Positions 27,662 to 36,121 of a stretch of DNA of 64,000 bases are shown in pieces. Below the pieces are notes generated by a model that searched no databases, was not told the DNA's origin, and was given only the letters and a program-made list of their open reading frames with translations. Both the position numbers and the translations under genes were made by a program. Each line of letters starts with the position of its first letter. Position 1 is the stretch's first letter. This stretch comes from Pseudooceanicola algae. GTDB taxonomy: Bacteria; Pseudomonadota; Alphaproteobacteria; Rhodobacterales; Rhodobacteraceae. Location: contig NZ_CP060436.1 of assembly GCF_003590145.2 (NCBI RefSeq), forward strand, positions 3,612,501-3,676,500, written 5' to 3'.

Positions 27662-28473
27662 CAGGCGACCCCTTCTGGCGACCATGCGGCGGCCTTGGAA
27701 AACAGCCGGTCGAAGTTTGCCTGCGTCCGGGCGGCGAAATCGGCGTAATCGAGCCCGAAGACCTCGGCGCCGACCTTGGCTGTCAGGGCCGAGAAGGCCG
27801 GTTCGTTGCGCTTTCCGCGATGCGGCGGCGGAGCCAGGTAGGGGCTGTCGGTTTCAACAAGGATGCGGTCGATGGGCGCCTTGGCGAAGATATCGCGCAG
27901 CTCCTGGCTTTTCGGGAAGGTCGCGATGCCCGACATCGACAGGTAGAATCCGAGGTCGAGCGCCGCCAGCCCCAGGGCCTCGGACGAGGAAAAGCAGTGC
28001 ATGACGCAGGAAAAGGCGCCGTTGCGGTGTTCTTCGGCCAGGATCGCGGCCATGTCGTCATCGGCGTCGCGGGCATGGATGATCAGCGGCAGGCCCGTCA
28101 GATGTGCCGCGGCGCAATGGATGCGCAGGCTCTCGCGTTGGGCGGCGGCGCTGTCCGAGGTGTAATGATAATCAAGGCCGGATTCACCGATCCCCACCAT
28201 CTTGGGATGCTGCGCCAGCGCCACCAGCTGATCGACCGATGCCATGGGTTCCTCGGCCACGGACATCGGGTGGGTGGCGGCGGCGTAGAAGACGGGCGCA
28301 TGGGCTTCGGCGATGGCGCGCACCTGGGGTTCGTGGCGCAGCCGGGTGCAGATCGAGACCATCCGGGTCACCCCGGCCTCGGCGGCGCGGGCAATCACCT
28401 GGTCCAGTTCACCGTCGAAATCCGGAAAGTCGAGATGGCAATGGCTGTCGGTGATCTGGGCAATATCGGTCAT
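27661..28473 (-). CDS. TatD family hydrolase
   Basis: 270 residues. Metal-dependent DNase/deacylase family: N-terminal TDSHCHLDFPDF, GIGESGLDYHY (catalytic Glu), PLIIHARDADDDM, VMHCFSSS and VETDSPYLAPPPHRGKRNEP. TatD proteins have exonuclease activity in DNA repair. Located between holB and the MBL gene, in the same operon. Confidence 0.95.
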   Translation of the reverse strand: MTDIAQITDSHCHLDFPDFDGELDQVIARAAEAGVTRMVSICTRLRHEPQVRAIAEAHAPVFYAAATHPMSVAEEPMASVDQLVALAQHPKMVGIGESGLDYHYTSDSAAAQRESLRIHCAAAHLTGLPLIIHARDADDDMAAILAEEHRNGAFSCVMHCFSSSEALGLAALDLGFYLSMSGIATFPKSQELRDIFAKAPIDRILVETDSPYLAPPPHRGKRNEPAFSALTAKVGAEVFGLDYADFAARTQANFDRLFSKAAAWSPEGVA

Positions 28474-28536
28474 GCTGGTCCTGTCTGGCGGTCATCTCGC
28501 CCCGCCCGATGCGGCGGGCACCGCCTGACGCGGGCC

Positions 28537-29685
28537 TCAGGCGGCGCGGGCGGCGGCGGCGGCTTTGGAAAGCCTGAAAACCGTATCTAGGATGAGTGCG
28601 GCAGGGTCAAGGTTGACCGCCAGCCCATGACGCAACCGGCTGCCGATCTCCTGCGCTTCTGCCGCCCAGATCCGCGCCGCTGCTGGGGTGGGGGCAAGAC
28701 GGGCGAGGATCTCGGCCTCGTCGGGGGCGGCGGCATGGGCAGGCGGGCGGCCCGAGGCGCCGCAAAGCGCCAGCCGCGACAGGGCCTGATCCAGCAGCAG
28801 CACCATCAGGGCGCGGCGTTCCTCGGCCCCGCGTGCGGCGGCGGCATCGGCCATGGCCTGGGCACGGCCCCGGTCAAAGCGCGGCATGTCGCGCAGCAGG
28901 GCGATCCAGTCGGCGTACAGCGCCAGCCCGTCGAGATTGGCCAGACGCACCGCCGCCCCGACGGAACCTTCGGCTAGGGCGGCCATCGCCTCGGGGTGAT
29001 CGGTGGCGATCCCGGCCTGGTCCAGCGCCACCTGCATGTCCTGCGGAGCCAGCGGATGCAGCCGCAGCAGACGGCAGCGCGACCGGATCGTCGGCAGCAG
29101 GGAGGACGGCTGATGCGTGACCAGTAGCAGGGTGGTGCGCGCGGGGGGCTCTTCGAGCAGTTTCAGCAGGGCATTGGCGGCCGAGACGTTCAGTTCATCC
29201 GCCGCATCGACGATCACGACCCGACGCCCGCCATCGGCTTGTGAAAGCGCGAAGAAGTTCTTCAGTTTCCGGGCCTCGTCCACGGTGATGCGGTCCTTGA
29301 GGCGTCCTGTCTTTTCGTTATGCCCGCGCCGCAGCACGAACAGCCCCTGTTCCGATCCCGCCTGCATGCGGCGTGCGACCGGATGGGACGGGTCGATGGA
29401 AAGGTTGTCGGCACGGGGCGCGGGGGCATCGCCGAACAGGCTGTCCCCGGCATCCGCAACCGGATCGGGCGTGGCCAGAAGGAACCGTGCAATGGCCCAG
29501 GCCAGCGTCGCCTTGCCCGCGCCGCGCGGCCCGGTGATCATCCAACCGTGGTGCAGTCGCCCGGAATGGAAGGCATCAAGGAATTCGGCCTCTGCCTCGG
29601 CCTGGCCAAAGATCCGGGCGGTGTCGCGCGGATGCGGCGCGCCTTCGGCGCGATCCGGTTCGGGGCGGTCCTCGTCACTGCTCAT
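28537..29685 (-). CDS. holB: DNA polymerase III subunit delta prime
   Basis: 382 residues. Clamp loader ATPase-like subunit: LHHGWMITGPRGAGKATLAW (P-loop-like GPRGAGKAT), NALLKLLEEPPARTTLLLVTH with the sensor region, and the SRC motif in RSRCRLLRL. The four-Cys zinc module of enterobacterial HolB is not evident. The stop is upstream of tatD; its start overlaps the tmk stop (ATGA). Confidence 0.93.
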   Translation of the reverse strand: MSSDEDRPEPDRAEGAPHPRDTARIFGQAEAEAEFLDAFHSGRLHHGWMITGPRGAGKATLAWAIARFLLATPDPVADAGDSLFGDAPAPRADNLSIDPSHPVARRMQAGSEQGLFVLRRGHNEKTGRLKDRITVDEARKLKNFFALSQADGGRRVVIVDAADELNVSAANALLKLLEEPPARTTLLLVTHQPSSLLPTIRSRCRLLRLHPLAPQDMQVALDQAGIATDHPEAMAALAEGSVGAAVRLANLDGLALYADWIALLRDMPRFDRGRAQAMADAAAARGAEERRALMVLLLDQALSRLALCGASGRPPAHAAAPDEAEILARLAPTPAAARIWAAEAQEIGSRLRHGLAVNLDPAALILDTVFRLSKAAAAARAA

Positions 29686-30314
29686 GCGCGGGCCTCTGGC
29701 AGCTCGGGAAGGGCGGCGATCAGTCGGTCAAAGACCGCATCGGCGCTGCCGGCGCCGTCGATCACGCGAAAGCGGTCGGGCGCGGCCTTTGCCAGATCCA
29801 GAAAGCCCCGGCGCATGGCCTGTTGCAGAACCAGCCCGAAGGTTTCAAAGCGTTCCTCGTGGCCCTTGCGCGACAGGGCGCGGGCCAGCCCGTCTTCGGG
29901 GTCCATGTCGATCAGCACGGTGATATCGGGTTCGCGGCCGATCATCAGCGTGTGAAGCTGGTTCACCACGTCCTGAAGATCGCCGCGCGAAATGCCCTGA
30001 TAAACGCGGGTGCTGTCGGCAAAACGGTCGCAGATGACCACTGCGCCGCGCGCCAGGGCAGGCAGGATGGTACGTTCCAGGTGGTCGCGCCGGGCGGCTG
30101 TGAACAGCAGGATCTCGGTCTCGGCGGACCAGCGGTCGGGGTCACCTTCCAGCACCAGGGACCGGATTTCCTCGGCCCCGGCAGAGCCGCCGGGTTCGCG
30201 GGTCAGCACCACGTCGCGGCCCGTGGCGCGCAGGGCCTCGGCCAGGCGTCGGGCCTGGGTCGACTTGCCGGACCCGTCGATCCCTTCGAAGGACAGGAAA
30301 ACCCCTGTGGTCAT
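29682..30314 (-). CDS. tmk: thymidylate kinase
   Basis: 210 residues. P-loop FEGIDGSGKST at about residues 8-18, the DRx motif ICDRFADSTRVYQG and LIDMDPEDGLARA. Phosphorylates dTMP to dTDP. The ATG at 30314 (MTTGVFLSFEG) is the family start. 16 nt after the dacA-type gene; ATGA overlap with holB. Confidence 0.96.
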   Translation of the reverse strand: MTTGVFLSFEGIDGSGKSTQARRLAEALRATGRDVVLTREPGGSAGAEEIRSLVLEGDPDRWSAETEILLFTAARRDHLERTILPALARGAVVICDRFADSTRVYQGISRGDLQDVVNQLHTLMIGREPDITVLIDMDPEDGLARALSRKGHEERFETFGLVLQQAMRRGFLDLAKAAPDRFRVIDGAGSADAVFDRLIAALPELPEARA

Positions 30315-30330
30315 GCCGCTAAGTGCCGGA

Positions 30331-31569
30331 TCAGGAGGTCGCGGCGGGCTGGGCATCATCCGGCGCAACATCCGCCGGGCCCTTGTTGACGCGGCGCATC
30401 AGGTAGGTGGCAGCGGCTTGCACCTTCGCCATGAAGCCGCCATCGGGCACCGCCTGGGCCGCCACCAGCGGGACCGAGCGTTCGGGCAGCCCTTCGGGGC
30501 GCAGGATCAGCGTGCCGACTTCCTGACCGGCGGCGACGGGCGCGCGGATCGGTCCGTCAAAGACCACTTCGGAGGCGATCCCGTCTCGCGACAGGAAGGG
30601 CACCAGCGTGACCAGGTCTTCGGTCACCGTCAGTCCGACATCATCGGCACTGCCGCGAAAGACCGGGGCACGGGCCACGATGTCGCCGGCGGGCAGCAGG
30701 TTGGCTTCCTTGAACTGGCGGAAGGCCCAGTTGACGACGGCGCGGCTTTGCTCGGCGCGTGCGCTGTTGCTTTCAAGACCGGAGAGCACGAAGACCACAC
30801 GCCGGTCGCCCTGAGTCGCGCTGCCGACAAGGCCATAGCCCGCTTCCTCGGTATGGCCGGTTTTCAGCCCGTCGGCGCCGATCCCGAGACCCAGAAGCGG
30901 GTTGCGGTTGAGCCGGTTCGACGGTGTGCGGTTGTCGAAGGGAAATTCGGTTTCCGCGAACAGCGGATAGAATTCGGGGAAATCCTGGATGATATGGGTG
31001 GCGATCAAGGCCAGATCGCGCACCGACATGCGCTGCGTGGGGGCGGGCCAGCCGTTGGAATTGGCGAAGGTCGAATTGGTCATGCCAAGCTGTTGGGCCC
31101 GTTGGGTCATGTATTGGGCGAACCCGGCTTCGGTCCCGTCGGGCGACAGGGCTTCGGCGATCACGGCGCAGGCATCATTGCCCGACAGCACGATGATCCC
31201 GCGCAACAGGTCATCGACCCGCACCATGTCGGTGGTGTTCAGGAACATCGACGAGCCGCCGTAGCTCATCGCGTGCTGGGACACCGGCAGTTCCTCGTCA
31301 AGGCTGAGACGGCCGTCCCGGATCGCTTCGAAGGCGACGTAAAGCGTCATCAGCTTGGACATCGAGGCCGGGGGCAGGGGGGTATCGGCGTCCTTGTTCA
31401 GCAGCACGGTGCCGGTAGTCAGATCGGCGATATAGGCCGCCCGCGCGCTTGTGTCGAAGGCTTGCGCAGGCAACGCCGCGATCAGGCAGGCTGCCGCCAG
31501 AGAGGCCTTGAGCGCAGGGACCAACAGGAAGGGCCGCTTGCGGGCAGCGAGGGAACGAAGAGGCATCAT
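30331..31569 (-). CDS. D-alanyl-D-alanine carboxypeptidase (PBP5/DacA-type)
   Basis: 412 residues with a signal peptide (hydrophobic core around ALKASLAAACLIAALPAQA). SxxK nucleophile in PASMSKLM, SGN in VLSGNDAC and KTG in GLKTGHTEE, the three motifs of peptidase S11. A C-terminal beta domain follows, with a helical tail that may bind the membrane. It trims pentapeptides in the periplasm. The ATG at 31569 is 7 nt after AGGAG. Operon with tmk, holB, tatD and the MBL gene. Confidence 0.93.
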   Translation of the reverse strand: MMPLRSLAARKRPFLLVPALKASLAAACLIAALPAQAFDTSARAAYIADLTTGTVLLNKDADTPLPPASMSKLMTLYVAFEAIRDGRLSLDEELPVSQHAMSYGGSSMFLNTTDMVRVDDLLRGIIVLSGNDACAVIAEALSPDGTEAGFAQYMTQRAQQLGMTNSTFANSNGWPAPTQRMSVRDLALIATHIIQDFPEFYPLFAETEFPFDNRTPSNRLNRNPLLGLGIGADGLKTGHTEEAGYGLVGSATQGDRRVVFVLSGLESNSARAEQSRAVVNWAFRQFKEANLLPAGDIVARAPVFRGSADDVGLTVTEDLVTLVPFLSRDGIASEVVFDGPIRAPVAAGQEVGTLILRPEGLPERSVPLVAAQAVPDGGFMAKVQAAATYLMRRVNKGPADVAPDDAQPAATS

Positions 31570-31781
31570 GCGGGGCTCCTGCTTGGCGATCATGGGGCGC
31601 GGGGCGTTAGGCACAGGGCCTTTCCCTGTGGAATTGCTACCTGAAACGGGCCTGCATTGACCAGAGCTTTCCGATCATATCCGCGCTAGCAGGGGGTAAA
31701 AGGGGTGCCGGGCAGGCGGCAAGGCGCACTTTCTTTTGCGCCTTCCAGAATCACGCACCGGTCTTTAGAGCGATGCGGACC

Positions 31782-31871
31782 GGAGGAGTGGCAGAGTGGT
31801 CGAATGCACCGGTCTTGAAAACCGGCGTGCGTGAGAGCGTACCGTGGGTTCGAATCCCACCTCCTCCGCCA
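31782..31871 (+). tRNA. tRNA-Ser(UGA)
   Basis: 90 nt including CCA. Acceptor GGAGGAG pairs with CTCCTCC before G-CCA. The anticodon stem CCGGT/ACCGG closes the loop CTTGAAA, giving anticodon TGA. The long variable arm is that of a type II tRNA and the T arm contains GGTTCGAATCC. Accessory DNA begins right after it. Confidence 0.97.
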
Positions 31872-31895
31872 CAAACCATTCGCAAACCCAAGACC

Positions 31896-31919
31896 AGGCC
31901 CTAGTGCGGGCCTTTTTTC
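31896..31919 (+). terminator. intrinsic terminator after tRNA-Ser
   Basis: AGGCCC-TAGTGC-GGGCCT followed by TTTTTCT on the plus strand, 25 nt downstream of the tRNA end. Confidence 0.88.
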
Positions 31920-32220
31920 TTTTTGGTTCAAAGGGGTTTAACGATGCTATCCGACTTTCGGAGACTGGCCGTTGGCCCAAAAGTGGTCTCCGAACGCCCC
32001 GCGTCTCCTTTCACCCGCCCTTCACCCAAAACGAGACGCATTAAAAAATGCTTTTACCTTCGGAAGGTTGCCTAAAATTCACTGCGCCGCAGTTGAGGCA
32101 GGTTCGACCGCTATCGAAACGGTCAGAGACACCTGAAGGCGGCGTAGTTCTTCGAAACAGTGCGAACTGTCGCGAGAAGTCTTTGATGACAAACAGACTT
32201 TCCGCTCATAGCCTGGCGGC
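31920..32220. other. non-coding stretch between the tRNA terminator and the DUF3883 gene
   Basis: About 300 nt. No family-like frame is seen on either strand. It is less GC-rich around 32040-32060 (TTAAAAAATG). This is the expected place for an attachment site next to a tRNA gene, but I found no second copy of the tRNA 3' end within the window. Confidence 0.4.
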
Positions 32221-33057
32221 ATGTTGAATGGGCCCTGGACCGATGAAGAAAACGACCTGATCGTTGCGGATTACTTCGCGATGCTGGCTGAGGACATGGC
32301 GGGCTGTCGCTACAGCAAGGCTCAGCATCGGCGCAGTTTGATGCCCCTTTTGCGGAGCCGAACGGAAGGCTCGATCGAGTTCAAGCATCAGAATATCAGT
32401 GCGGTGTTGAAGGGGCTCGGCGAGGATTGGATTCCCGGCTACAAGCCAGCGTTCAATTTCCAGATGACCTTGGTCGATGCTGTGGCGCGCTGGTTGGCAT
32501 GGAACCCGGCCTGGCTTGGGCGGATGCCGGGCTCGCGATCAGCAAATGGTTTGCGCGAGGCTGCGCAGATCTGGATTGGACCGTCACCGACGCTGTCGAA
32601 CCAGCTGCCGCCGCTGGAACTGGAGCAGATGTTGCATGTCGCTAAAAAGTTCGACGTGGCGGGTCGGGATGAACGCAACCGCGCCCTCGGACGTGCGGGA
32701 GAAGAGCGCGTCGTTGCACACGAACGGTCCGCTTTGAAAGTAGCCGGTCGAGATGATCTGGCGCGCAAAGTGCGGTGGATTTCCGAAGAGGACGGTGACG
32801 GTGCCGGGTACGACATTGCCAGCTTTACGCCGGACGGACAGGAGCGTTTGATCGAGGTGAAAACGACAAATGGCTGGGAACGAACGCCCTTTTACATTTC
32901 CCGCAATGAACTGGCTGTCGCCGAAGAGCGCCGGTCAGAATGGTGCTTGTTCCGTCTCTGGAATTTCTCGCGTGAGCCGAAAGCATTTGAGTTGCGCCCG
33001 CCGCTAGATGCCCATGTCTCGTTGACCGCGACGGCCTTTCAGGCGAGCTTTCATTAG
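32221..33057 (+). CDS. DUF3883 domain protein (restriction-endonuclease-like fold)
   Basis: 278 residues. The N-terminal part (WTDEENDLIVADYFAML; SIEFKHQNISAVLKGLG) is the usual lead of this group. The C-terminal DUF3883 domain from about residue 170 has GAGYDIASF...RLIEVKTTNGW...FYISRNELAVAE, i.e. the D-x(n)-E-x-K arrangement of PD-(D/E)XK nucleases. Members occur in phage defence and restriction loci; some are stand-alone. Codon use is a little less GC-rich than the left flank. Situated directly after tRNA-Ser, typical of acquired DNA. Confidence 0.8.
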   Translation: MLNGPWTDEENDLIVADYFAMLAEDMAGCRYSKAQHRRSLMPLLRSRTEGSIEFKHQNISAVLKGLGEDWIPGYKPAFNFQMTLVDAVARWLAWNPAWLGRMPGSRSANGLREAAQIWIGPSPTLSNQLPPLELEQMLHVAKKFDVAGRDERNRALGRAGEERVVAHERSALKVAGRDDLARKVRWISEEDGDGAGYDIASFTPDGQERLIEVKTTNGWERTPFYISRNELAVAEERRSEWCLFRLWNFSREPKAFELRPPLDAHVSLTATAFQASFH

Positions 33058-33114
33058 AATCCAACTGAACCCGCGCTGTTCTTGCTCTGGCCAAGCCTCT
33101 TCGGCGAGAAAGCT

Positions 33115-33345
33115 CAGATCGTACAGGCTGGAGACGTATTGGGACCCGCGATCGCTGTGAAGCACCAGGCTGCCGCCCCCATCGGAGCGTCGTTTGTAGA
33201 GCGCCTGCTCCAACGCATCCAGAACGAAGTCCGTCTTGGCCGACCCTGACACCCGCCAACCAACGATGTGGTTGGCAAATGTGACGATCACGAAGGCCAC
33301 GTAGACGAAGCCGGCCCAGGTTGCGACGTAGGTGAAGTCGCTCAG
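33115..33345 (-). mobile_element. IS3-family transposase (orfB) fragment
   Basis: An internal piece of the DDE integrase core: SDFTYVATWAGFVYVAFVIV, HIVGWRVS, DFVLDALEQALYKRR and LVLHSDRGSQYVS. It holds the second catalytic Asp (SDRGSQY) but lacks both ends. The upstream edge cuts into the DoxX gene at about 33345; the downstream edge is near 33115, after which the frame is no longer transposase-like. Confidence 0.85.
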
Positions 33346-33539
33346 AGGTAGAGCACAAGGCAGGCAAGTTCGATCGACCCGATCATCAGGGTGTCATCGG
33401 CCGACCAACCCAGTGCCTCCAGCGTCTCGGTGGCCTCTGGCATGAGCAGCAGCTTCGGCGTGACCGAAGCGCCCGCAATGAAAAGGGCGAAGATCCCGGT
33501 CAGGGCCCAGCCTGTGCTGGGGGCGTGAATATTAAGCAT
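33342..33539 (-). pseudogene. DoxX-like membrane protein gene, truncated by the IS3 fragment
   Basis: About 65 residues remain of a roughly 120-residue protein. Features: MLNIHAPSTGW, a first membrane segment (ALTGIFALFIAGASVTPKLL) and the second just starting (GSIELACLVLYL). The frame runs straight into transposase DNA and stops. AAGGAG precedes the two ATGs at 33542 and 33539. It pairs with the SRPBCC gene just upstream, a common DoxX/SRPBCC duo. Confidence 0.75.
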
Positions 33540-33560
33540 CATTTTCTCCTTTCCCACGCA

Positions 33561-34025
33561 TCACAGCGTCTGCGCCAAGGCTTCCAACTGGACCCCCGCC
33601 GCACCCCATCCTTCGTGGAAACCCATGGCCTCGTGCTCCTGCTTGGCCTCGTCGGACCAGTGGCGCGCCGTTGCGGTATAAAGCGTGGTGCCGTCGCCCT
33701 GATCTTCCAGGGTGATCTCCGTTGTCAGGAACGCGCGGTCGGACGGGATCCAGCCGGGCTTGAAGGCGTCGGTCGTGACGAGGCGCTTGCCCGGTTCGGC
33801 AGCGAGGACGACGCCGAGGCTCGGGAATTTTTCGCCGCCCGGCCCATTCATCGTGCAGGCGAATTCGCCGCCGGGGGTCAGGTCGATGCGCGCATCGGTC
33901 ACGAACCAGGGCTTGGGGCAGAACCATCGTTCCAGCAGTTGGGGTTCCGTCCAGCAGCGCCAGAGCGCGGCGCTGCTGGCGGCCATGGTGCGGGAAAGGA
34001 CGAGGTCATGCAGGTGGTTGGTCAT
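33561..34025 (-). CDS. SRPBCC/AHSA1 family protein
   Basis: 154 residues. A START-like ligand-binding fold with SRTMAASSAALWRCWTEPQLLERWFCPKPW, GGEFACTMNGPGG and the C-terminal helix GFHEGWGAAGVQLEALA. The ATG at 34025 (MTNHLHD) is preferred over that at 34055. Family members in stress loci often follow an ArsR-type regulator, which is absent here. It precedes the broken DoxX gene. Confidence 0.85.
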   Translation of the reverse strand: MTNHLHDLVLSRTMAASSAALWRCWTEPQLLERWFCPKPWFVTDARIDLTPGGEFACTMNGPGGEKFPSLGVVLAAEPGKRLVTTDAFKPGWIPSDRAFLTTEITLEDQGDGTTLYTATARHWSDEAKQEHEAMGFHEGWGAAGVQLEALAQTL

Positions 34026-34279
34026 GGTGTGGTTCCAATCAATTTGTGTGGTCACTAATCAAAGGACGTCTGGCAATCGTCCCTCCCGACATCGCTCAGG
34101 ACTTTTTCTCGAATATTTTTGCTGCATGTATGGGCGAGACCGGGAGTGGCTCGGTAGAGGTTGACCGCACATAGGTCCTGCTTCGAGCCCTTCGTGGCCA
34201 TTTTCAAATCATGCCTCGACTACCCGTCGCGACATAGCCACATACAAATTATCGATAGTATAAGGTGGAGGCGCGACCG

Positions 34280-34593
34280 TTGAGCGACTTCTTTCAGGGC
34301 GTAGTCGCAGAGCATCTGGAGGCCTCGTCTGGGACCATCCGCGTGCGCCTCGTCGGTTCCGGGTTTCCCCTCCTGCTCCTGCACGGCCACCCGAGGACGC
34401 ACACGACATAGTGGCAGGTCGCGCCTCTGTTGGCGGAGCGGTTCACGGTAGTCTGCGCTGACCTTCCGGGCTTCGGCAAAAGCTATCAGCCCGAGACTTT
34501 GGAAGGTTCGTCCGATCGGGCAAAGGCGGTCGCGTTGCATGCGGCCATGGGCATGCTCGCCGACTACCGCGCGGTCTCGAGTTCGACTAAGCA
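34280..34593 (+). pseudogene. decayed alpha/beta-hydrolase (haloacetate dehalogenase-like) gene fragment
   Basis: The plus-strand frame reads a hydrolase N-terminus: ...RVRLVGSGFPLLLLHGHP, then an in-frame TAG at 34409-34411 where a Trp is expected, then WQVAPLLAERFTVVCADLPGFGKSYQPE. After about residue 100 it leaves the family and runs into an IS remnant. The nucleophile region and the rest are gone. Confidence 0.65.
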
Positions 34594-34600
34594 CGTGCTT

Positions 34601-34980
34601 ATGTCTGACTATGAGATTGTCACCGATGGCGACGGCAAGCCCGCCGCGCCGCGTCAGCGGCGCATGTCGGCAAAGAGGAAGCAGGAGGCCGTTACTGCGG
34701 GTTCTGCGTGGTGAAGATCTGGAGGTGGTCAGCCGCGAAATCGGCGCCACCGCCGCCGATCTGAGCGCCTGAGGGACACGGCTGCGCCGAGCGGTTCATC
34801 AGGACATTGAAGGAAAACCTGCTCTGGGTCCGCTGGTTTGACACGAACGAGGACCTCCGCCAGGCCCTGCTCGAGTTCCAGCGCACCTACAACGAGCAAT
34901 GGCTGATCGAACGTCACGGCCACCGACCGCCCACAGCAATCAGACGAGATCAAACCGTGAATATGCAAAATGCCGCTTAA
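34601..34980 (+). mobile_element. IS3-family element remnant with internal deletion
   Basis: ATG at 34601 opens an orfA-like N-terminus (RQRRMSAKRKQEAV) which shifts frame near 34695 to continue VLRGEDLEVVSREIGATAADLSA, then a stop. From 34783 the frame jumps to the orfB C-terminus (AERFIRTLKENLLWVRWFDT, EFQRTYNEQWLIERHGHRPP) and ends at 34980. Most of the transposase is deleted, so the element is dead. Confidence 0.8.
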
Positions 34981-35359
34981 CCCCAGTCCTCCGTCTCAAA
35001 ACCGTGGACCGGTACATCAGGGCGATGGCGCGCCCATAGCGTCGCGCGCGCTCTGGGGCTGGCCGAGTTCATCGGGCAATGCTGCGGAACGATCATCAGG
35101 ACCTGAATGCCTACATCCGTTGGCTGGAGATTCGGCTGACCGGCATGCGACCGGTAGAGATGGCCTCGGCATCATAACCTGTGGACGCAGCAGAGGACTG
35201 CTTTGAGCCCAGAGTTACTGATGCTGCTTCATGCAGGAAGGTCAGTTTTGGTGGGCTTGGTGCAGAAATCCAAAAAGCAAGAACCTACCCGCCACTCGGG
35301 TTTCGCGTTTGACGCTATATGAGTTGTTGTTTGACGGTAAGTACTGCAGATTGGCTCCC
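34981..35359. other. scrambled intergenic stretch with gene relics
   Basis: 379 nt without an intact gene. 35019-35076 is a degenerate copy (about 90 percent by eye, one base deleted) of 36220-36278, the end of the ECF sigma gene. About 35087-35178 reads LRNDHQDLNAYIRWLEIRLTGMRP, a short decayed frame I cannot place. The last ~150 nt is AT-richer and leads to the next gene. Confidence 0.5.
35019..35076 (-). repeat. relic copy of the ECF42 sigma gene 3' region
   Basis: CAGGGCGATGGC-GC(C/T)CATA-GCGTCGCGCGCGC(T/C)CTG-GGCTGGCCGAGTTC-type alignment to 36220-36278. The second copy encodes LGQPQGARDAYGRAIAL at the end of the sigma factor. The relic lacks one base and is not in a gene. Confidence 0.6.
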
Positions 35360-36010
35360 ATGACCGATCAGAAAGAAAAATTTGTCCAGAAAGCTGCACC
35401 AGAATTTTGGTACACCTACGCTCGCGAGTTGGCCGACACCGCCGATGCAATCTTCGGAAAGTCAAAAGGCCAGTTTGTCGCCTACATCCACAAAAATGCC
35501 GACGGATCAACAACCGAGGCACGCCGTCCTTTAGTATCTCGCCCAGTACTTCTCTTGTATGGGCTAGGCCTCGAAAACATTCTTAAGGGGCTTCTCATAT
35601 CTGAAGACCCAATGCTACTGCAGGGTGGGAAACTGAGTAAAAACCTTCAAGTACATGATCTCGCAAAACTTGCCGAGCGACTAAAGTTTATTCAATTTGA
35701 TAAGAGCGAGATTCAACTTCTAGAATTGCTGTCTGACGTTGTTCCTTACCACGGCCGCTATCCAGTGCCACGAGAAGCAGAGAGTATCAAACCGGAGCAG
35801 TACATTTCCGAGAGCATTTATGATGCTTGCAGGGCACTCTTTAAGCGTTTGGAGATGCAGCTCTACAAACTGAATTATCAAGGTATTGACGGTCCGGAAG
35901 GGGTCCGCTTTGCAAATTTGCGGCTGACGCACCTAGATGGTGAAGCGGATTTTATTACTGATGAACTTGACATGGACTGGGATGGCTTCAGCAAGGAGCT
36001 TGATAGTTAG
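35360..36010 (+). CDS. uncharacterised HEPN-like protein, lower-GC gene
   Basis: 216 residues, mostly helical. VLLLYGLGLENILKGLL, LSKNLQVHDLAKLAERL, LLELLSDVVPYHGRYPVPREA and a C-terminal helical tail resemble HEPN-type proteins of defence loci; the R-x4-6-H ribonuclease motif is not clearly present. Base use is clearly less GC-rich than the flanks, a sign of recent transfer. Start taken at the ATG at 35360; another in frame is at 35231. No ribosome site is obvious. Confidence 0.6.
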   Translation: MTDQKEKFVQKAAPEFWYTYARELADTADAIFGKSKGQFVAYIHKNADGSTTEARRPLVSRPVLLLYGLGLENILKGLLISEDPMLLQGGKLSKNLQVHDLAKLAERLKFIQFDKSEIQLLELLSDVVPYHGRYPVPREAESIKPEQYISESIYDACRALFKRLEMQLYKLNYQGIDGPEGVRFANLRLTHLDGEADFITDELDMDWDGFSKELDS

Positions 36011-36121
36011 CAGACGGTCAACGGCACGAATATCATGCCCTAATGGCCCGTTGGTTCAAAAAGCGGACTTTCATTGTAGAAGAACTAAGGTCCGAAAAAT
36101 CCGCAAAGCTGACTGCCACGG

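Noticed and set aside
25763-27748. 661-codon plus-strand frame
   Set aside because: Low-complexity Gly/Arg/Gln-rich translation opposite the carrier and hydrolase genes; no domain.
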